A stretch of DNA of 64,000 nucleotides from Lascolabacillus massiliensis. GTDB taxonomy: Bacteria; Bacteroidota; Bacteroidia; Bacteroidales; Dysgonomonadaceae. Positions 36,100 to 45,703 of this stretch are shown here, piece after piece (positions within the stretch are counted from its first letter, which is position 1; each line of letters begins with the position of its first letter). The stretch covers positions 496,001 through 560,000 of the forward strand of contig NZ_CTEJ01000001.1 in assembly GCF_001282625.1 (NCBI RefSeq). The letters are read 5' to 3'. The position numbers were made by a program, and so were the translations under genes. The notes below the pieces were generated by a model, which saw only the letters and a list, made by a program, of their open reading frames with translations, had not been told where the DNA came from and ran no database searches.

Positions 36100-36903
36100 T
36101 TAATTTAAATATTTATATCCTTTTCTTTTAAATCTCCAGGTCCACCCTGTGTTTTTTGCAGCTCCTGCACCATCTTGAAATAGTACTAGTTCATTCTCGT
36201 TAAGTATTTTAATCTGGAAAGTGTCTTTATAAGCATGGTCCATTCCGGGGAATATATCTTCGACTATTGTTAAAGTCATTTCTTCTGGATTAAATAAAAA
36301 CTCACTGACTTGTGGTTCATCACCCGGAGAATTTACTACAGTCAAAAATAATTTGTCATCTATTTTTTCAAAGAATAATTCCGATTGAAAGCCATCTTCA
36401 GATACAACACCATCAGCTATTGGCAGCCACCATATTTCGTCCCATGCATACGGTGCTGAAAGGAACCAGTGAAGAGTTCCATTGCTAAAATCAGTTGCAT
36501 AAACCCAAGTTTTACCATCTCCAAAATAGTCAATAAGGAAAGCTAGAGGTTCTTCAATCAGATTTGGAACTGAAGTTACATTTATTGTTCTCTTTATACT
36601 GACTATACCTCCTTTTGTCAAGACATTACAGATGATAGTTTTTTCTCCGATTGTTCTTAAACGAATTGTATCTTTATTTTTAAAAGAATTTATACCTTCT
36701 GCATCCCAATGGACTTGAAAACCCTCATCTATACCTAAAGCGATGATATTCCCACCAGGGAAAGTACTTTCAACTTTAAGGTTTATCGCTTCGGCTAATT
36801 TATCAGGATTTTCTAAAGGTGGCAACGTATCCCTGTTCTCTATAGGATCGCATGAAAATAACAATAATGTTGTTGTAATAAACAGATATATTATATTTTT
36901 CAT
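36100..36903 (-). CDS. PUL-associated lipoprotein, probably glycan-binding
   Basis: A 267-residue lipoprotein: signal with lipobox LLFS-C (Cys18). I start at the ATG at 36903; the open frame to 36963 runs into the end of susD. The N-terminal half looks like a PKD/Ig-like domain (GEKTIICNVLTKGG), the second half is rich in Trp and Tyr (TDFSNGTLHWFLSAPYAWDEIWW), which suits sugar binding. It is in the place of SusE/SusF-type surface glycan-binding proteins, right after SusD. No fold or enzyme motif recognised. Confidence 0.75.
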   Translation of the reverse strand: MKNIIYLFITTTLLLFSCDPIENRDTLPPLENPDKLAEAINLKVESTFPGGNIIALGIDEGFQVHWDAEGINSFKNKDTIRLRTIGEKTIICNVLTKGGIVSIKRTINVTSVPNLIEEPLAFLIDYFGDGKTWVYATDFSNGTLHWFLSAPYAWDEIWWLPIADGVVSEDGFQSELFFEKIDDKLFLTVVNSPGDEPQVSEFLFNPEEMTLTIVEDIFPGMDHAYKDTFQIKILNENELVLFQDGAGAAKNTGWTWRFKRKGYKYLN

Positions 36904-36931
36904 AATTATTGATTTTAAAAGTGAGTTAATA

Positions 36932-38524
36932 TTACCAACCTTCATTCTGCTCCAGAATGCCATCAGACAGTTGTATCTGCGATTCAGGTATTGGTAAGAA
37001 ACCTTTTGTCTCAGGGCGATATATTATACTATACTCGACAGGTTTTCCCTCATTTTCTAGAGGAATGTTTTTTACTCTATTAAAAGCACTTTCAAGCTCT
37101 CCCCATCTCATTAAATCATAGAACCTGACTCCTTCAAAAGCTAATTCAAATCTTCTTTCATTTTTTATGTTATCTATGGTAGCAGGTACACTTGGCAAGT
37201 TAACTCTTTTTCTTACGATATCAAGATATTCCTGTGCTTTAGCCGAACCTAATTCTGCACCCATTAAATATACATCTGCAAATCTTAATAAAACAATCTC
37301 CTGGGCATTGCAATCCATATTATTTGCAGGTGTACCATATAGGTAAGTGTACATATTTTGTAATTTACCATCAACAAAGATATTTACAGGCATATACTTT
37401 TTTTGCCATAAGTATGATTCATGATATTGATCTGAGCTTGAAACATATCCTATATCCTCATTTGTAACATCACAAATTGAGGCTTTCTTTCTCAAGTCTG
37501 AATCCTCCCAGGAGTTCCAAAGTTGAGGATTAATTGGACCTGCGCCCCATCCATAGCCAAATGGATTTGTATTTTGCATTCTCACGCCAAAAAACAATAC
37601 AATAGTATTGCGACTGTTTCCACCAAAAGATCCAAATCGAATTGAAAACATGTTTTCTTTATTTCCACCTTCTTCACCTATCCATGTTAAATTATTTTCT
37701 ACAGCATAATCGTAGTTGCTAGCATAAGAATAGGGCCAAAGATTTCTAAAATCATCAACCAACTCATGACCGCTATTGGCAATACAATAATCAACATTAT
37801 TAATTACTTCTGTTTTTGTTAAAGCGCCATTTTCAGGTAGTTGAATCTCTGTTCTTCCATAGACTCCTGTATAATATAAAAAAACTCTAGCCAACATACC
37901 TTGAGCAGCCCATTTTGTAGCACGTCCAATATCATTTGAAGAATATGGAGTATCAGGCATTTTTTCAATTGCAATTAATAAGTCAGCTGCAATTTGCCCA
38001 AACAACTCTTCTGGTGTTGCCTTTGGAAGATTTTGTGGAGTAGTTTCCAATACTAAAGGAACTGTACCAAACAATCTGGCCAGATCAAAAAAATAGTAAG
38101 CTCTCATAAAATGAGCCTCACCAATGTATCTGTTTTTTTGAGTTTCAGACTCCCATGAAGTAACTTGTTCTATAGATTCTAGTAGCATATTTGCTCTGAA
38201 TATTCCCCTATAATTTTGTTGCCAAGGGTATAGATACATATCATTTGAGAAGTTTTTAAACTCTGATATTGCATGTATAGCTGCATCAACGCCACCTCCT
38301 CCAGCAAATCTATCGTCCGAAAGCAGTTCAGATATAAAAAAACTGTGCATATGAGAAGTTCCAGGGTTTAAAACAGAATATATACCTATTAATGCTTGAT
38401 TCACATCTTGAGGTGATTGGTAAAAGTTTGTATTTACCTTACTAGTAATAGGTTCTGTGTCCAGAAAATCAGCGCAGCTTTCAATTAAAAATAGACCAAA
38501 TAATAAAACTATATATTTTCTCAT
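36932..38524 (-). CDS. SusD/RagB-family outer-membrane lipoprotein
   Basis: A 530-residue SusD-like protein. Start at the ATG at 38524, giving MRKYIVLLFG and lipobox LIES-C (Cys17); the frame to 38551 adds nine residues ahead of it. Helical repeat blocks such as AHFMRAYYFFDLARLFGTVPLV and the late RRFELAFEGVRFYDLMRWG are diagnostic. SusD forms the lid on the SusC barrel and captures oligosaccharide. It lies 13 bp after susC. Confidence 0.95.
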   Translation of the reverse strand: MRKYIVLLFGLFLIESCADFLDTEPITSKVNTNFYQSPQDVNQALIGIYSVLNPGTSHMHSFFISELLSDDRFAGGGGVDAAIHAISEFKNFSNDMYLYPWQQNYRGIFRANMLLESIEQVTSWESETQKNRYIGEAHFMRAYYFFDLARLFGTVPLVLETTPQNLPKATPEELFGQIAADLLIAIEKMPDTPYSSNDIGRATKWAAQGMLARVFLYYTGVYGRTEIQLPENGALTKTEVINNVDYCIANSGHELVDDFRNLWPYSYASNYDYAVENNLTWIGEEGGNKENMFSIRFGSFGGNSRNTIVLFFGVRMQNTNPFGYGWGAGPINPQLWNSWEDSDLRKKASICDVTNEDIGYVSSSDQYHESYLWQKKYMPVNIFVDGKLQNMYTYLYGTPANNMDCNAQEIVLLRFADVYLMGAELGSAKAQEYLDIVRKRVNLPSVPATIDNIKNERRFELAFEGVRFYDLMRWGELESAFNRVKNIPLENEGKPVEYSIIYRPETKGFLPIPESQIQLSDGILEQNEGW

Positions 38525-38537
38525 AATTATGCTCTTT

Positions 38538-41500
38538 TTAAAATGTGACATTTAATCCTACCAATACAGTTCGTGGACTGGGATAAAATCCTAAGTCTAT
38601 TCCTGATCCAAAGCTCACACCTCCATTATATCCTATCTCGGGATCCATACCGGAATATTTTGTAAAGGTGACAAGATTCTGAATTGTAAAGTAGAGATGA
38701 AGTCTTTTTAGATAGGCTTTTTTGATCAGTTTGCTAAAGTCATAACCTACTGAAATACTACTTATTCTTAAATAATCGCCATCTTCTACATAAAGGTCAG
38801 ATATATTAGAAAAGTTTTTAGATGAAGCGGTTGATAATTTGGGAAGTCTGTTTGATGTACCTTCACCATACCAACGACCAAAAATATCAGTTGTAAAATT
38901 ATGTGTTGGAAAAATAGCGAAATCCCTGTAAGATTGAATTATCTGGTTTCCGGCAACGCCTGATGCTACTAATGAAAAATCAAATCCCTTATAATCAGCT
39001 CCAAGAGATAAGCCAAAGGTGAAATCAGGATTAGGATCACCTATCATGACTTTATCTTTATCATCAATAACATTATCATCATTTGTATTGATAAAGCGAA
39101 CATCTCCAGGTGTTGCATCTGGCTGAATCAACTCACCTTTTGAGTTTACATAAGCGTTCACTTCTGATTTATTTTGGAATATTCCATCTGTTTTGTATCC
39201 CCAAAAATAACCTATTGGAAATCCTTCTTCAGCTCTGAATATTTCACTTGTCAAATCTGCCAGAACATTTGGGAGTCCATGGATAATTTTTTCATAATTG
39301 TCAATTCTTGTAACCTTATTTTTATTATGAGATAAATTTAGACCAACAGAGTAATTAAGCTCATTAATGTTATTATTCCAATTTGCTGAAATCTCAAATC
39401 CTTTATTTTGAACATCACCGCCGTTGATATAAGGTGCTCCAGTACCGAAACTAGCTAGAGTTGGGGCAGCTACAAGCCAATCACGAGTTATTTTATTATA
39501 CCAATCGAAATTGAGTGCTAATCTGTTGTTAAACAGATTTGAGTCAAAACCGATATTCAGCTGTTCAGAAGTTTCCCAAGTAACATCAGGATTTGGTAAT
39601 ATATTTGGGTAAGCTCCAACTATTCTTTCATTTTTATTTATTCCATAATAATCTGCGCCACTCAAACTAATTGTAGATAGATACTGGAATGGAGATATAT
39701 TTTGATTCCCATTCTGTCCCCAACTTGCCCTGAATTTTAAAAAGTTGATATTATTCTTGATATCTTCCCAAAAGGACTCTTCAGAGATTACCCAGCCTGT
39801 AGCAATTGATGGGAAATAGCCCCATCTCTTATTCTTTGCAAATTTTGAAGATCCATCTGCTCTTAAAACAAGTGTTAAAAGATATTTTTCATCGAAATCA
39901 TAATTTACTCTTCCAAAAAATGATAATAACCTGTTGTCATTCCATGGATAACTTCCCAATACAGTTCTTGCAGGATCAATAACTTTAGAATTATCTAAAT
40001 AGGCATGATCAAGATCATTAAAAATACTATTGATATTAGTTCCATAAATTGTTTCGCCAATATTATTAATTTGAATAGTATTTCCGCCAAGAATATCAAG
40101 TGAGTGTCTTAAATCACCTAATTGTATTTGATAATTAATAGTATTTTCGTTTGTCATTCCTAAAACTTTATACATATTATGACTTGTGCTGCTATAATCC
40201 CTGAAATGCCTTTCGCTAAGATTATATTTAGGTGTGTAGCTGCGATATGTATAATTTGAGAAGTCATATCCAAAAGAACTTCTTAATGTTAGATCTTTAA
40301 TAGGTTGAAGATTTATATAAATATTACCCAGAACTTTATGATCAATTGATGTATTATTTCCATGAGTATAAACCATTATTGCTACTGGATTTGGAACTCT
40401 GATATCCCAGGGAATTGCAAATTGATACTCATTATTTTCATCATAAACCGGCATAAATGGTGAAGTTGATAAAGTATTACGAATTGAGTTGGTATACATT
40501 CCTCCAGTTGCAATACCTGCACGATTTATATAGCTGTATGATAGATTTTCTCCGATAGTTAATATTGAATAGTCTTTGTTTTCTAAGATAATATGTTCAC
40601 TATTTAATCTAAAATTATACCTATCATATTCGGAAGCAACTGGTTTGCCAAGAATTCCATCCTGAGAAGTGTAAGAGAATCCCATAGTATACCTTGAACT
40701 ATTTGTTCCACCATTAATACTTAAAGTGTGATTCTGTAATGGCGCATTTTTGACCATAATTTCGCCAAACCAATCTGTGCCTTTGCTTCTGCCACTTTCT
40801 ATCTCATCCCAGTTAGGCACCAAAGATGCATAATCATAAGGTTCCAGTCCATCATTAAGTCTGGCTTCATTCATTAATATTGCATACTCCTGTGCATTTA
40901 ATGTAGGCAATTTTTTATAAAGATTCTGCACTCCATAGTGTCCATTATACGAAATTGTTGGTTTTGTATTGTAATTGCCGGTTTTTGTTGTTACTAGTAC
41001 AACACCATTTGCAGCTCTTGAACCATAAATAGAGGATGATGCAGCATCTTTAAGTATATCAATAGATTCAATTTCTGAAGGGTTCAGATAGTTAATATTA
41101 CTAACAGGAACACCATCAACTATAAATAGTGGGGTAGCATCTCCAGTAGTCCCTAAACCACGAATATTTATCCTAAATGCAGATCCTGGTTCACCTGAAG
41201 TTTTTACAATTTGCATACCAGTAGTGCTTGATCTAAGAGCATCAACTATAGAAACAGGGCTTTGCTTGGTAATTTGATCAGAGTTAATCTGTGAGGTTGC
41301 TCCGGTTATTAACTTTTTCTTTTGCAGTCCATAGCCTACAACAACAAGCTCGTCTAAAGATTGTGTGTCCTCAATAAGAGTTATTTCGAAGGTCGTTTTA
41401 TCAGAAGTACTGATCAACTGTGCATGATATCCAATATACGAAATGTGAATTTGGGCATCATTTTCAACTTCTAATAAAAAATTACCATCAATATCAGTAA

Positions 41501-42014
41501 CTGTTCCATTTGTGGTACCTTCTTCTATTATATTAGCTCCAATAATTGGAACGTTCTGATTATCAGCAACTCTTCCTCTGATCTGCTTCTTTTGCTGAAC
41601 AATTTCATTAAGATTCTTATCTGACACTTCTTTTCCTACACTTTCCTGAGATTTGTAAAGGGTTACTTGTCTTTCAACTACGTTATATTTAAGATTTGTG
41701 TCTCTAAGCAGAATATCAAGTATATTGTTAATACTCTTTTTAGATACATCTAATGAAGTAGTATTATTAAGCTCCGACTTAACTTCATCCGTGATTAAAA
41801 ATACATAATCACTTGCCTTTTCAATTTTAGAAATTGCATTAATGATAGTTTCATTTCTGAACTTAATAGAAATCTCTTTTTGCTGTGAATGAACATTTTC
41901 TGCTGTCAGGCTAAAAATGCTAATAAGTAAAAGCAGTGTCGTCAATTTCATGATCTTTTCGATTTGCTTATAATCTTTATAAGCAATTAGTCTAAAATAA
42001 TAAATATCTTCCAT
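38538..42014 (-). CDS. SusC/RagA TonB-dependent receptor with STN signalling domain
   Basis: A 1158-residue outer-membrane transporter. The long N-terminus with MKLTTLLLLISIFSL about 22 residues in is common for this type. Then come an STN domain (about 45-115, ISIKFRNETIINAISKIEK), a carboxypeptidase-regulatory-like domain (QIRGRVADNQNVPIIGANI), a plug starting near DELVVVGYGLQKKKLITGA, and a 22-strand barrel. The STN domain talks to the FecR anti-sigma factor encoded upstream, so the glycan induces its own locus. With SusD it imports oligosaccharides. Confidence 0.96.
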   Translation of the reverse strand: MEDIYYFRLIAYKDYKQIEKIMKLTTLLLLISIFSLTAENVHSQQKEISIKFRNETIINAISKIEKASDYVFLITDEVKSELNNTTSLDVSKKSINNILDILLRDTNLKYNVVERQVTLYKSQESVGKEVSDKNLNEIVQQKKQIRGRVADNQNVPIIGANIIEEGTTNGTVTDIDGNFLLEVENDAQIHISYIGYHAQLISTSDKTTFEITLIEDTQSLDELVVVGYGLQKKKLITGATSQINSDQITKQSPVSIVDALRSSTTGMQIVKTSGEPGSAFRINIRGLGTTGDATPLFIVDGVPVSNINYLNPSEIESIDILKDAASSSIYGSRAANGVVLVTTKTGNYNTKPTISYNGHYGVQNLYKKLPTLNAQEYAILMNEARLNDGLEPYDYASLVPNWDEIESGRSKGTDWFGEIMVKNAPLQNHTLSINGGTNSSRYTMGFSYTSQDGILGKPVASEYDRYNFRLNSEHIILENKDYSILTIGENLSYSYINRAGIATGGMYTNSIRNTLSTSPFMPVYDENNEYQFAIPWDIRVPNPVAIMVYTHGNNTSIDHKVLGNIYINLQPIKDLTLRSSFGYDFSNYTYRSYTPKYNLSERHFRDYSSTSHNMYKVLGMTNENTINYQIQLGDLRHSLDILGGNTIQINNIGETIYGTNINSIFNDLDHAYLDNSKVIDPARTVLGSYPWNDNRLLSFFGRVNYDFDEKYLLTLVLRADGSSKFAKNKRWGYFPSIATGWVISEESFWEDIKNNINFLKFRASWGQNGNQNISPFQYLSTISLSGADYYGINKNERIVGAYPNILPNPDVTWETSEQLNIGFDSNLFNNRLALNFDWYNKITRDWLVAAPTLASFGTGAPYINGGDVQNKGFEISANWNNNINELNYSVGLNLSHNKNKVTRIDNYEKIIHGLPNVLADLTSEIFRAEEGFPIGYFWGYKTDGIFQNKSEVNAYVNSKGELIQPDATPGDVRFINTNDDNVIDDKDKVMIGDPNPDFTFGLSLGADYKGFDFSLVASGVAGNQIIQSYRDFAIFPTHNFTTDIFGRWYGEGTSNRLPKLSTASSKNFSNISDLYVEDGDYLRISSISVGYDFSKLIKKAYLKRLHLYFTIQNLVTFTKYSGMDPEIGYNGGVSFGSGIDLGFYPSPRTVLVGLNVTF

Positions 42015-42072
42015 ACATTTGTAATGAATTTAGTTTACCTGATTTAGGTCGGTTAGTAAATTAATTTCTTAT

Positions 42073-42104
42073 AAATCGGGCGATGTGGCAGCATTGTCCG
42101 ATTT
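42073..42104. terminator. Hairpin between fecR and susC
   Basis: Arms AAATCGG (42073-42079) and CCGATTT (42098-42104); inner bases also pair (CGATG / CATTG, with one G-T pair read on the plus strand). On the minus strand ATTTATAAG follows. It could end the sigma/fecR transcript before susC. Confidence 0.45.
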
Positions 42105-42122
42105 TCTTCTGAATGTAAATTG

Positions 42123-43322
42123 TTATTTCATAGGCATTTTCTTTTTACTTATATATATATTATTTCCATCTCTTAGATATTCAGTCGAAGAAAGAGTTGA
42201 GATAGAGGTCATGACACTATCTAAACTGTTAGAAAGGAATAGTTTACCAGTAAAAGTTTCATTGTTAAGTGTTATTAATTCACTTTTTTCGAATTGAACG
42301 TTATAATACCTTCCTATTTTTTTCAGAATTTCTGACATAGGGGTACTGTATAACTCGAGTAATCCATCTTTCCAGCTTATATATTCCGAAATTTCAACAA
42401 TCTCTTTTTTTATCGAATTATTATTGATTTCAATTTTCTCATTAGGCAAAAGTTCTGTTTTGTAATTATTTTTTGTTTCAATTTGTACTTTACCATTTAC
42501 TAATACAACAGATTTCATATTGTCATCTAAATATGCAGAAAGGTTGAAAGATGTTCCGGTTACTGTAACATTTATATCACCTGCGTGAACAATAAAAGGC
42601 ATGTTCAGATCTTTTTTCACTTCGATAAAAACTTCTCCATTTACAAATATTTCTCGAGTATTGTCTAAAAACTCAGATGGGAAGTCAAGTTGGGTGCCTG
42701 AATTTAACCATATAACTGTACCGTCTGAAAGTGTTAAATTGGCTCTTTTTCCATATGGTACAACTAACCTGTTCATTGCTACTGTAGAGAGAGCTAACAT
42801 CTTAGTGGAGTTGTCACTATTAGTAATTATAGCAGTACCATTATTTATTAGTCCTACATGTGATTTATCTTTTAATTTAAACTTAATTCCATCAGATAGG
42901 ATATATGCTTCTTCCTCAGGTAATGATTGGCCAACAATCATATTTGATGATATTTGATTTTTTTGTTTTTCAGTATGATTATACTCACGTACAATAAATA
43001 TGGAGATAAAACCAATTAGAATAACAGCAGCTGTATAACTAACTTTAAGTATTAACCGCCTTAATTTAAATTGCTTGATTTTATTACTTATATTACTGAA
43101 AATCTGTTTTTTTTCAAGATCAGAAATTTGATAATAATTTATTTTAATTTTATTGAATTGTAATATAGCCTCTTCCAGAGCATTTTCCATATAGGGTTTA
43201 TCCTCAATGAACTCTTTCCAATAATCTTCTAGTTCTTTAGAATTAAAAAGCCTCCATTTGATGAACTCATCATTCTGTAAGAGCCAATCTACATTACGTA
43301 TAAATTCTTTGTTATTTTCCAC
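42123..43322 (-). CDS. FecR-family anti-sigma factor
   Basis: A 399-residue protein: cytoplasmic N-terminal domain (1-90), one membrane helix (about 95-113, VSYTAAVILIGFISIFIV), FecR domain (about 185-285, VPYGKRANLTLSDGTVIWL), and the C-terminal DUF4974-type domain (SEILKKIGRYYNVQFE). It holds the ECF sigma factor until the SusC STN domain signals ligand. The start is a GTG at 43322; there is no good ATG nearby. It lies between the sigma gene and susC. Confidence 0.93.
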   Translation of the reverse strand: MENNKEFIRNVDWLLQNDEFIKWRLFNSKELEDYWKEFIEDKPYMENALEEAILQFNKIKINYYQISDLEKKQIFSNISNKIKQFKLRRLILKVSYTAAVILIGFISIFIVREYNHTEKQKNQISSNMIVGQSLPEEEAYILSDGIKFKLKDKSHVGLINNGTAIITNSDNSTKMLALSTVAMNRLVVPYGKRANLTLSDGTVIWLNSGTQLDFPSEFLDNTREIFVNGEVFIEVKKDLNMPFIVHAGDINVTVTGTSFNLSAYLDDNMKSVVLVNGKVQIETKNNYKTELLPNEKIEINNNSIKKEIVEISEYISWKDGLLELYSTPMSEILKKIGRYYNVQFEKSELITLNNETFTGKLFLSNSLDSVMTSISTLSSTEYLRDGNNIYISKKKMPMK

Positions 43323-43390
43323 AGTAAACCATTTATAATAATAACGATTTACTTTCGTTTATGTGGACATAATTTCGATATGAATTAAAA

Positions 43391-43420
43391 AATTTAACTT
43401 TAAATTTCTAAAGTTAAATT
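43391..43420 (-). terminator. AT-rich hairpin at the end of the sigma gene
   Basis: Perfect 12-bp arms AATTTAACTTTA (43391-43402) and TAAAGTTAAATT (43409-43420), overlapping the sigma stop codon, then TTTTTTAATTC on the minus strand. May give partial termination before fecR. Confidence 0.45.
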
Positions 43421-44007
43421 ATAAAGCGTAAGAGCATAAAATATATTGCTATAAGATAGAGCTCATCATTAGAGATTTTATTTCTTAATTTCTCCATTGC
43501 TCTATAAAGAAGCTTTCGTGCAGATTCTTCATGGATTCCTAAAATTTCTGCAATCTCACTATGTTGAAGTCCTACAACATATTTAAGGTAAACAACTTCA
43601 CGTTGATTTGGGGTAATACTTTCCAGTAGCTTTTTAATTTTTTCCTTTACTATATTAGCTATCTCAGTTTCTATCAGATTGTCAAGGATAGTCACTTCTA
43701 TGGTAAATTTATCCTCAACTGAATCAATGTTGTCTTTGTTATTATTCTTTTTTTTCAGGTCAATCAATCTATTTTTATAAGATCTGAAGATATAACCTGA
43801 TTTATTCTCAATTTTCGATATATTGTTTCTATCTAAAAAGATTTTGATGAATACGTCTTGTATTGCATCCTTGCAATTTTCTTTTTGAAAACCTAAACTT
43901 ATTCCATAGGCATATAGTTCCTCTACATACTTATTATAGATTATTGAAAAAGAGAACTCATCACCTTTTTCTAGAAAGTTTTTCCAGTTTTGATTCAATG
44001 AGGTCAT
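43414..44007 (-). CDS. ECF-type RNA polymerase sigma factor (SusCD-linked)
   Basis: A 197-residue sigma factor. Region 2 includes CKDAIQDVFIKIFLDR, and region 4 is LKYVVGLQHSEIAEILGIHEESARKLLYRAMEKL. It is the FecI-like type of Bacteroidota PULs and activates the susC operon downstream when released by FecR. First gene of the locus; no clear promoter found in the 140-bp upstream gap. Confidence 0.94.
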   Translation of the reverse strand: MTSLNQNWKNFLEKGDEFSFSIIYNKYVEELYAYGISLGFQKENCKDAIQDVFIKIFLDRNNISKIENKSGYIFRSYKNRLIDLKKKNNNKDNIDSVEDKFTIEVTILDNLIETEIANIVKEKIKKLLESITPNQREVVYLKYVVGLQHSEIAEILGIHEESARKLLYRAMEKLRNKISNDELYLIAIYFMLLRFII

Positions 44008-44114
44008 CCTATGGATATAAAAAAATTACGCTCATTAGTTTACTACATCAATAGCAAATAAACATCTATTTTTCAATGTATACAAATAAATTAATATAAT
44101 ATGATCTTGAAAAA

Positions 44115-44140
44115 AAGGCAGATAATTAAGTATCTGCCTT
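44115..44140 (-). terminator. Terminator after Gfo copy 2
   Basis: Perfect 10-bp arms AAGGCAGATA (44115-44124) and TATCTGCCTT (44131-44140), followed on the minus strand by TTTTTCAAG. It separates this gene from the sigma factor. Confidence 0.85.
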
Positions 44141-44150
44141 AGATTTTAGT

Positions 44151-45515
44151 TTATTCACTATGCTGAACACCTGCTAATGGTGGTGCTTCAACGATACCTT
44201 CAACAGTACCCATTGTATATGTTCTTGGACCAAGATATATATCTGCATTTAATATTTCGTCCCATGTCACATCTTTACCTGTATAGGCAGCAACTCTACC
44301 CATGATAGTAACTAATGTTGAGTAGGCTTGATCTTCACCATCATTAATTGTGTTTCCTGTTCTTATTGCAGAAACTAAATTGATGTGTTCTTGTACAAAT
44401 GGGTTTGTAACACTCCACTCTGGATTTGAATTATTTTCAGTATTTGGGTATTCCCAAATAATATTTCCATTCAAATCATATAGTTTTCCGGAAGCATCAG
44501 CATATCCATTTGTGCAATTTATCTGTTCTACCTTACCATTTGAGCATCCATCTATCTGTCTTGCTGCGCAGTGAGTTCTCATTCCGTTATCATAAAGATA
44601 TTCAATGCTGAAGAAATCATATTGATCACCAGTAACCCTTCTCTGTCTTCCACCCCAACCAGAAGCTTTTATTGGATACTTACCAAGATACCAGTTCATA
44701 ACATCAATTTCATGAATAAACTGTTCAGTGATATGATCTCCTGACAGCCAGCAAAAATTCACCCAGTTTCTTAACATATACTCCATATCTGACCATTCAG
44801 GTCTTCTGCTTCTGAACCATAGAGCTCCACCATTTCTAATTATATGAGCACCGGTAATATCTCCTATTTCTCCATTTAATACTCTTCTGCGAGTTTCCAT
44901 GTAATCTTTTTGTGAGCGCCGGATAGTACCACTGATTATATTAAGTTTAAGTGATTGAGCTCTTTTTACGGCTGCAATAACTCTTCGTACACCTGTGGGG
45001 TCAACCGCTACTGGTTTTTCCATGAAAATGTGTTTTCTTGCATTTACAGCTGCTTCAACATGTGCAGGACGGAAATGGGGTGGGGTACATAGAAGTACTA
45101 CATCAATTCCTGAGTCGAGAACTTTCTCATAACTATCGAATCCAACAAAGCAATTTTCATCAGGGATTTCAACATTTTTCTCCTTTTTTAATAGATCTCT
45201 GCAAGCATCTATCTTATCCTGAAAAACATCTCCAAGTGCTACAATCTGAAGATTGGGGCCAGAATTTAGAAAATCTATTGCTGCACCGGTTCCTCTACCA
45301 CCGCAACCAACAAGCCCGGCTTTTAATACCGGTCCATCAGGAGCCTGATCAAGAAGTTGAGGCAATTTGAGTTCCTCACCTTTCTTCTTTCTCTCCTCAG
45401 ATGAACATGAACTTAACAGAGGGATTCCACCTACTGCTCCTACTGCACCTATAGTGCCAATTGTTGCTGAACTTTTTAAAAAGTTTCTTCTTGAAACATT
45501 ACTGTTTTGATTCAT
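44151..45515 (-). CDS. Gfo/Idh/MocA oxidoreductase, Tat-exported (copy 2)
   Basis: A 454-residue protein with SRRNFLKSSATIG and a Cys at residue 37 in PLLSSC, so it may be a Tat lipoprotein. Rossmann start AGLVGCGGRGTGA and motif MEKPVAVDP near residue 145. It has the longer C-terminal domain of the sugar oxidoreductase branch. Reaction: NAD(P)-dependent change of a sugar or glycoside hydroxyl in the periplasm; substrate unknown. Terminators on both sides suggest its own transcript. Confidence 0.9.
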   Translation of the reverse strand: MNQNSNVSRRNFLKSSATIGTIGAVGAVGGIPLLSSCSSEERKKKGEELKLPQLLDQAPDGPVLKAGLVGCGGRGTGAAIDFLNSGPNLQIVALGDVFQDKIDACRDLLKKEKNVEIPDENCFVGFDSYEKVLDSGIDVVLLCTPPHFRPAHVEAAVNARKHIFMEKPVAVDPTGVRRVIAAVKRAQSLKLNIISGTIRRSQKDYMETRRRVLNGEIGDITGAHIIRNGGALWFRSRRPEWSDMEYMLRNWVNFCWLSGDHITEQFIHEIDVMNWYLGKYPIKASGWGGRQRRVTGDQYDFFSIEYLYDNGMRTHCAARQIDGCSNGKVEQINCTNGYADASGKLYDLNGNIIWEYPNTENNSNPEWSVTNPFVQEHINLVSAIRTGNTINDGEDQAYSTLVTIMGRVAAYTGKDVTWDEILNADIYLGPRTYTMGTVEGIVEAPPLAGVQHSE

Positions 45516-45641
45516 TGAGATATTATATTTGATTGATTAAATTTTGTGTTATTGGTACAGTAAAAATTGGTTTTACAATATCGCTTAACCTATAGAATTG
45601 AAACCTTTAATCTGTTTATATTCATTTCGTAAAGATAAAAA

Positions 45642-45667
45642 AAATGGGGGATAAGTATCCCCCATTT
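45642..45667 (-). terminator. Terminator after Gfo copy 3
   Basis: Perfect 12-bp arms AAATGGGGGATA (45642-45653) and TATCCCCCATTT (45656-45667) with nine T next on the minus strand. A loop of two bases means the top pairs open. Strong rho-independent terminator. Confidence 0.88.
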
Positions 45668-45703
45668 CATAAAAAATATGAATGTAAGTTCTATTAAAAT
45701 TTA

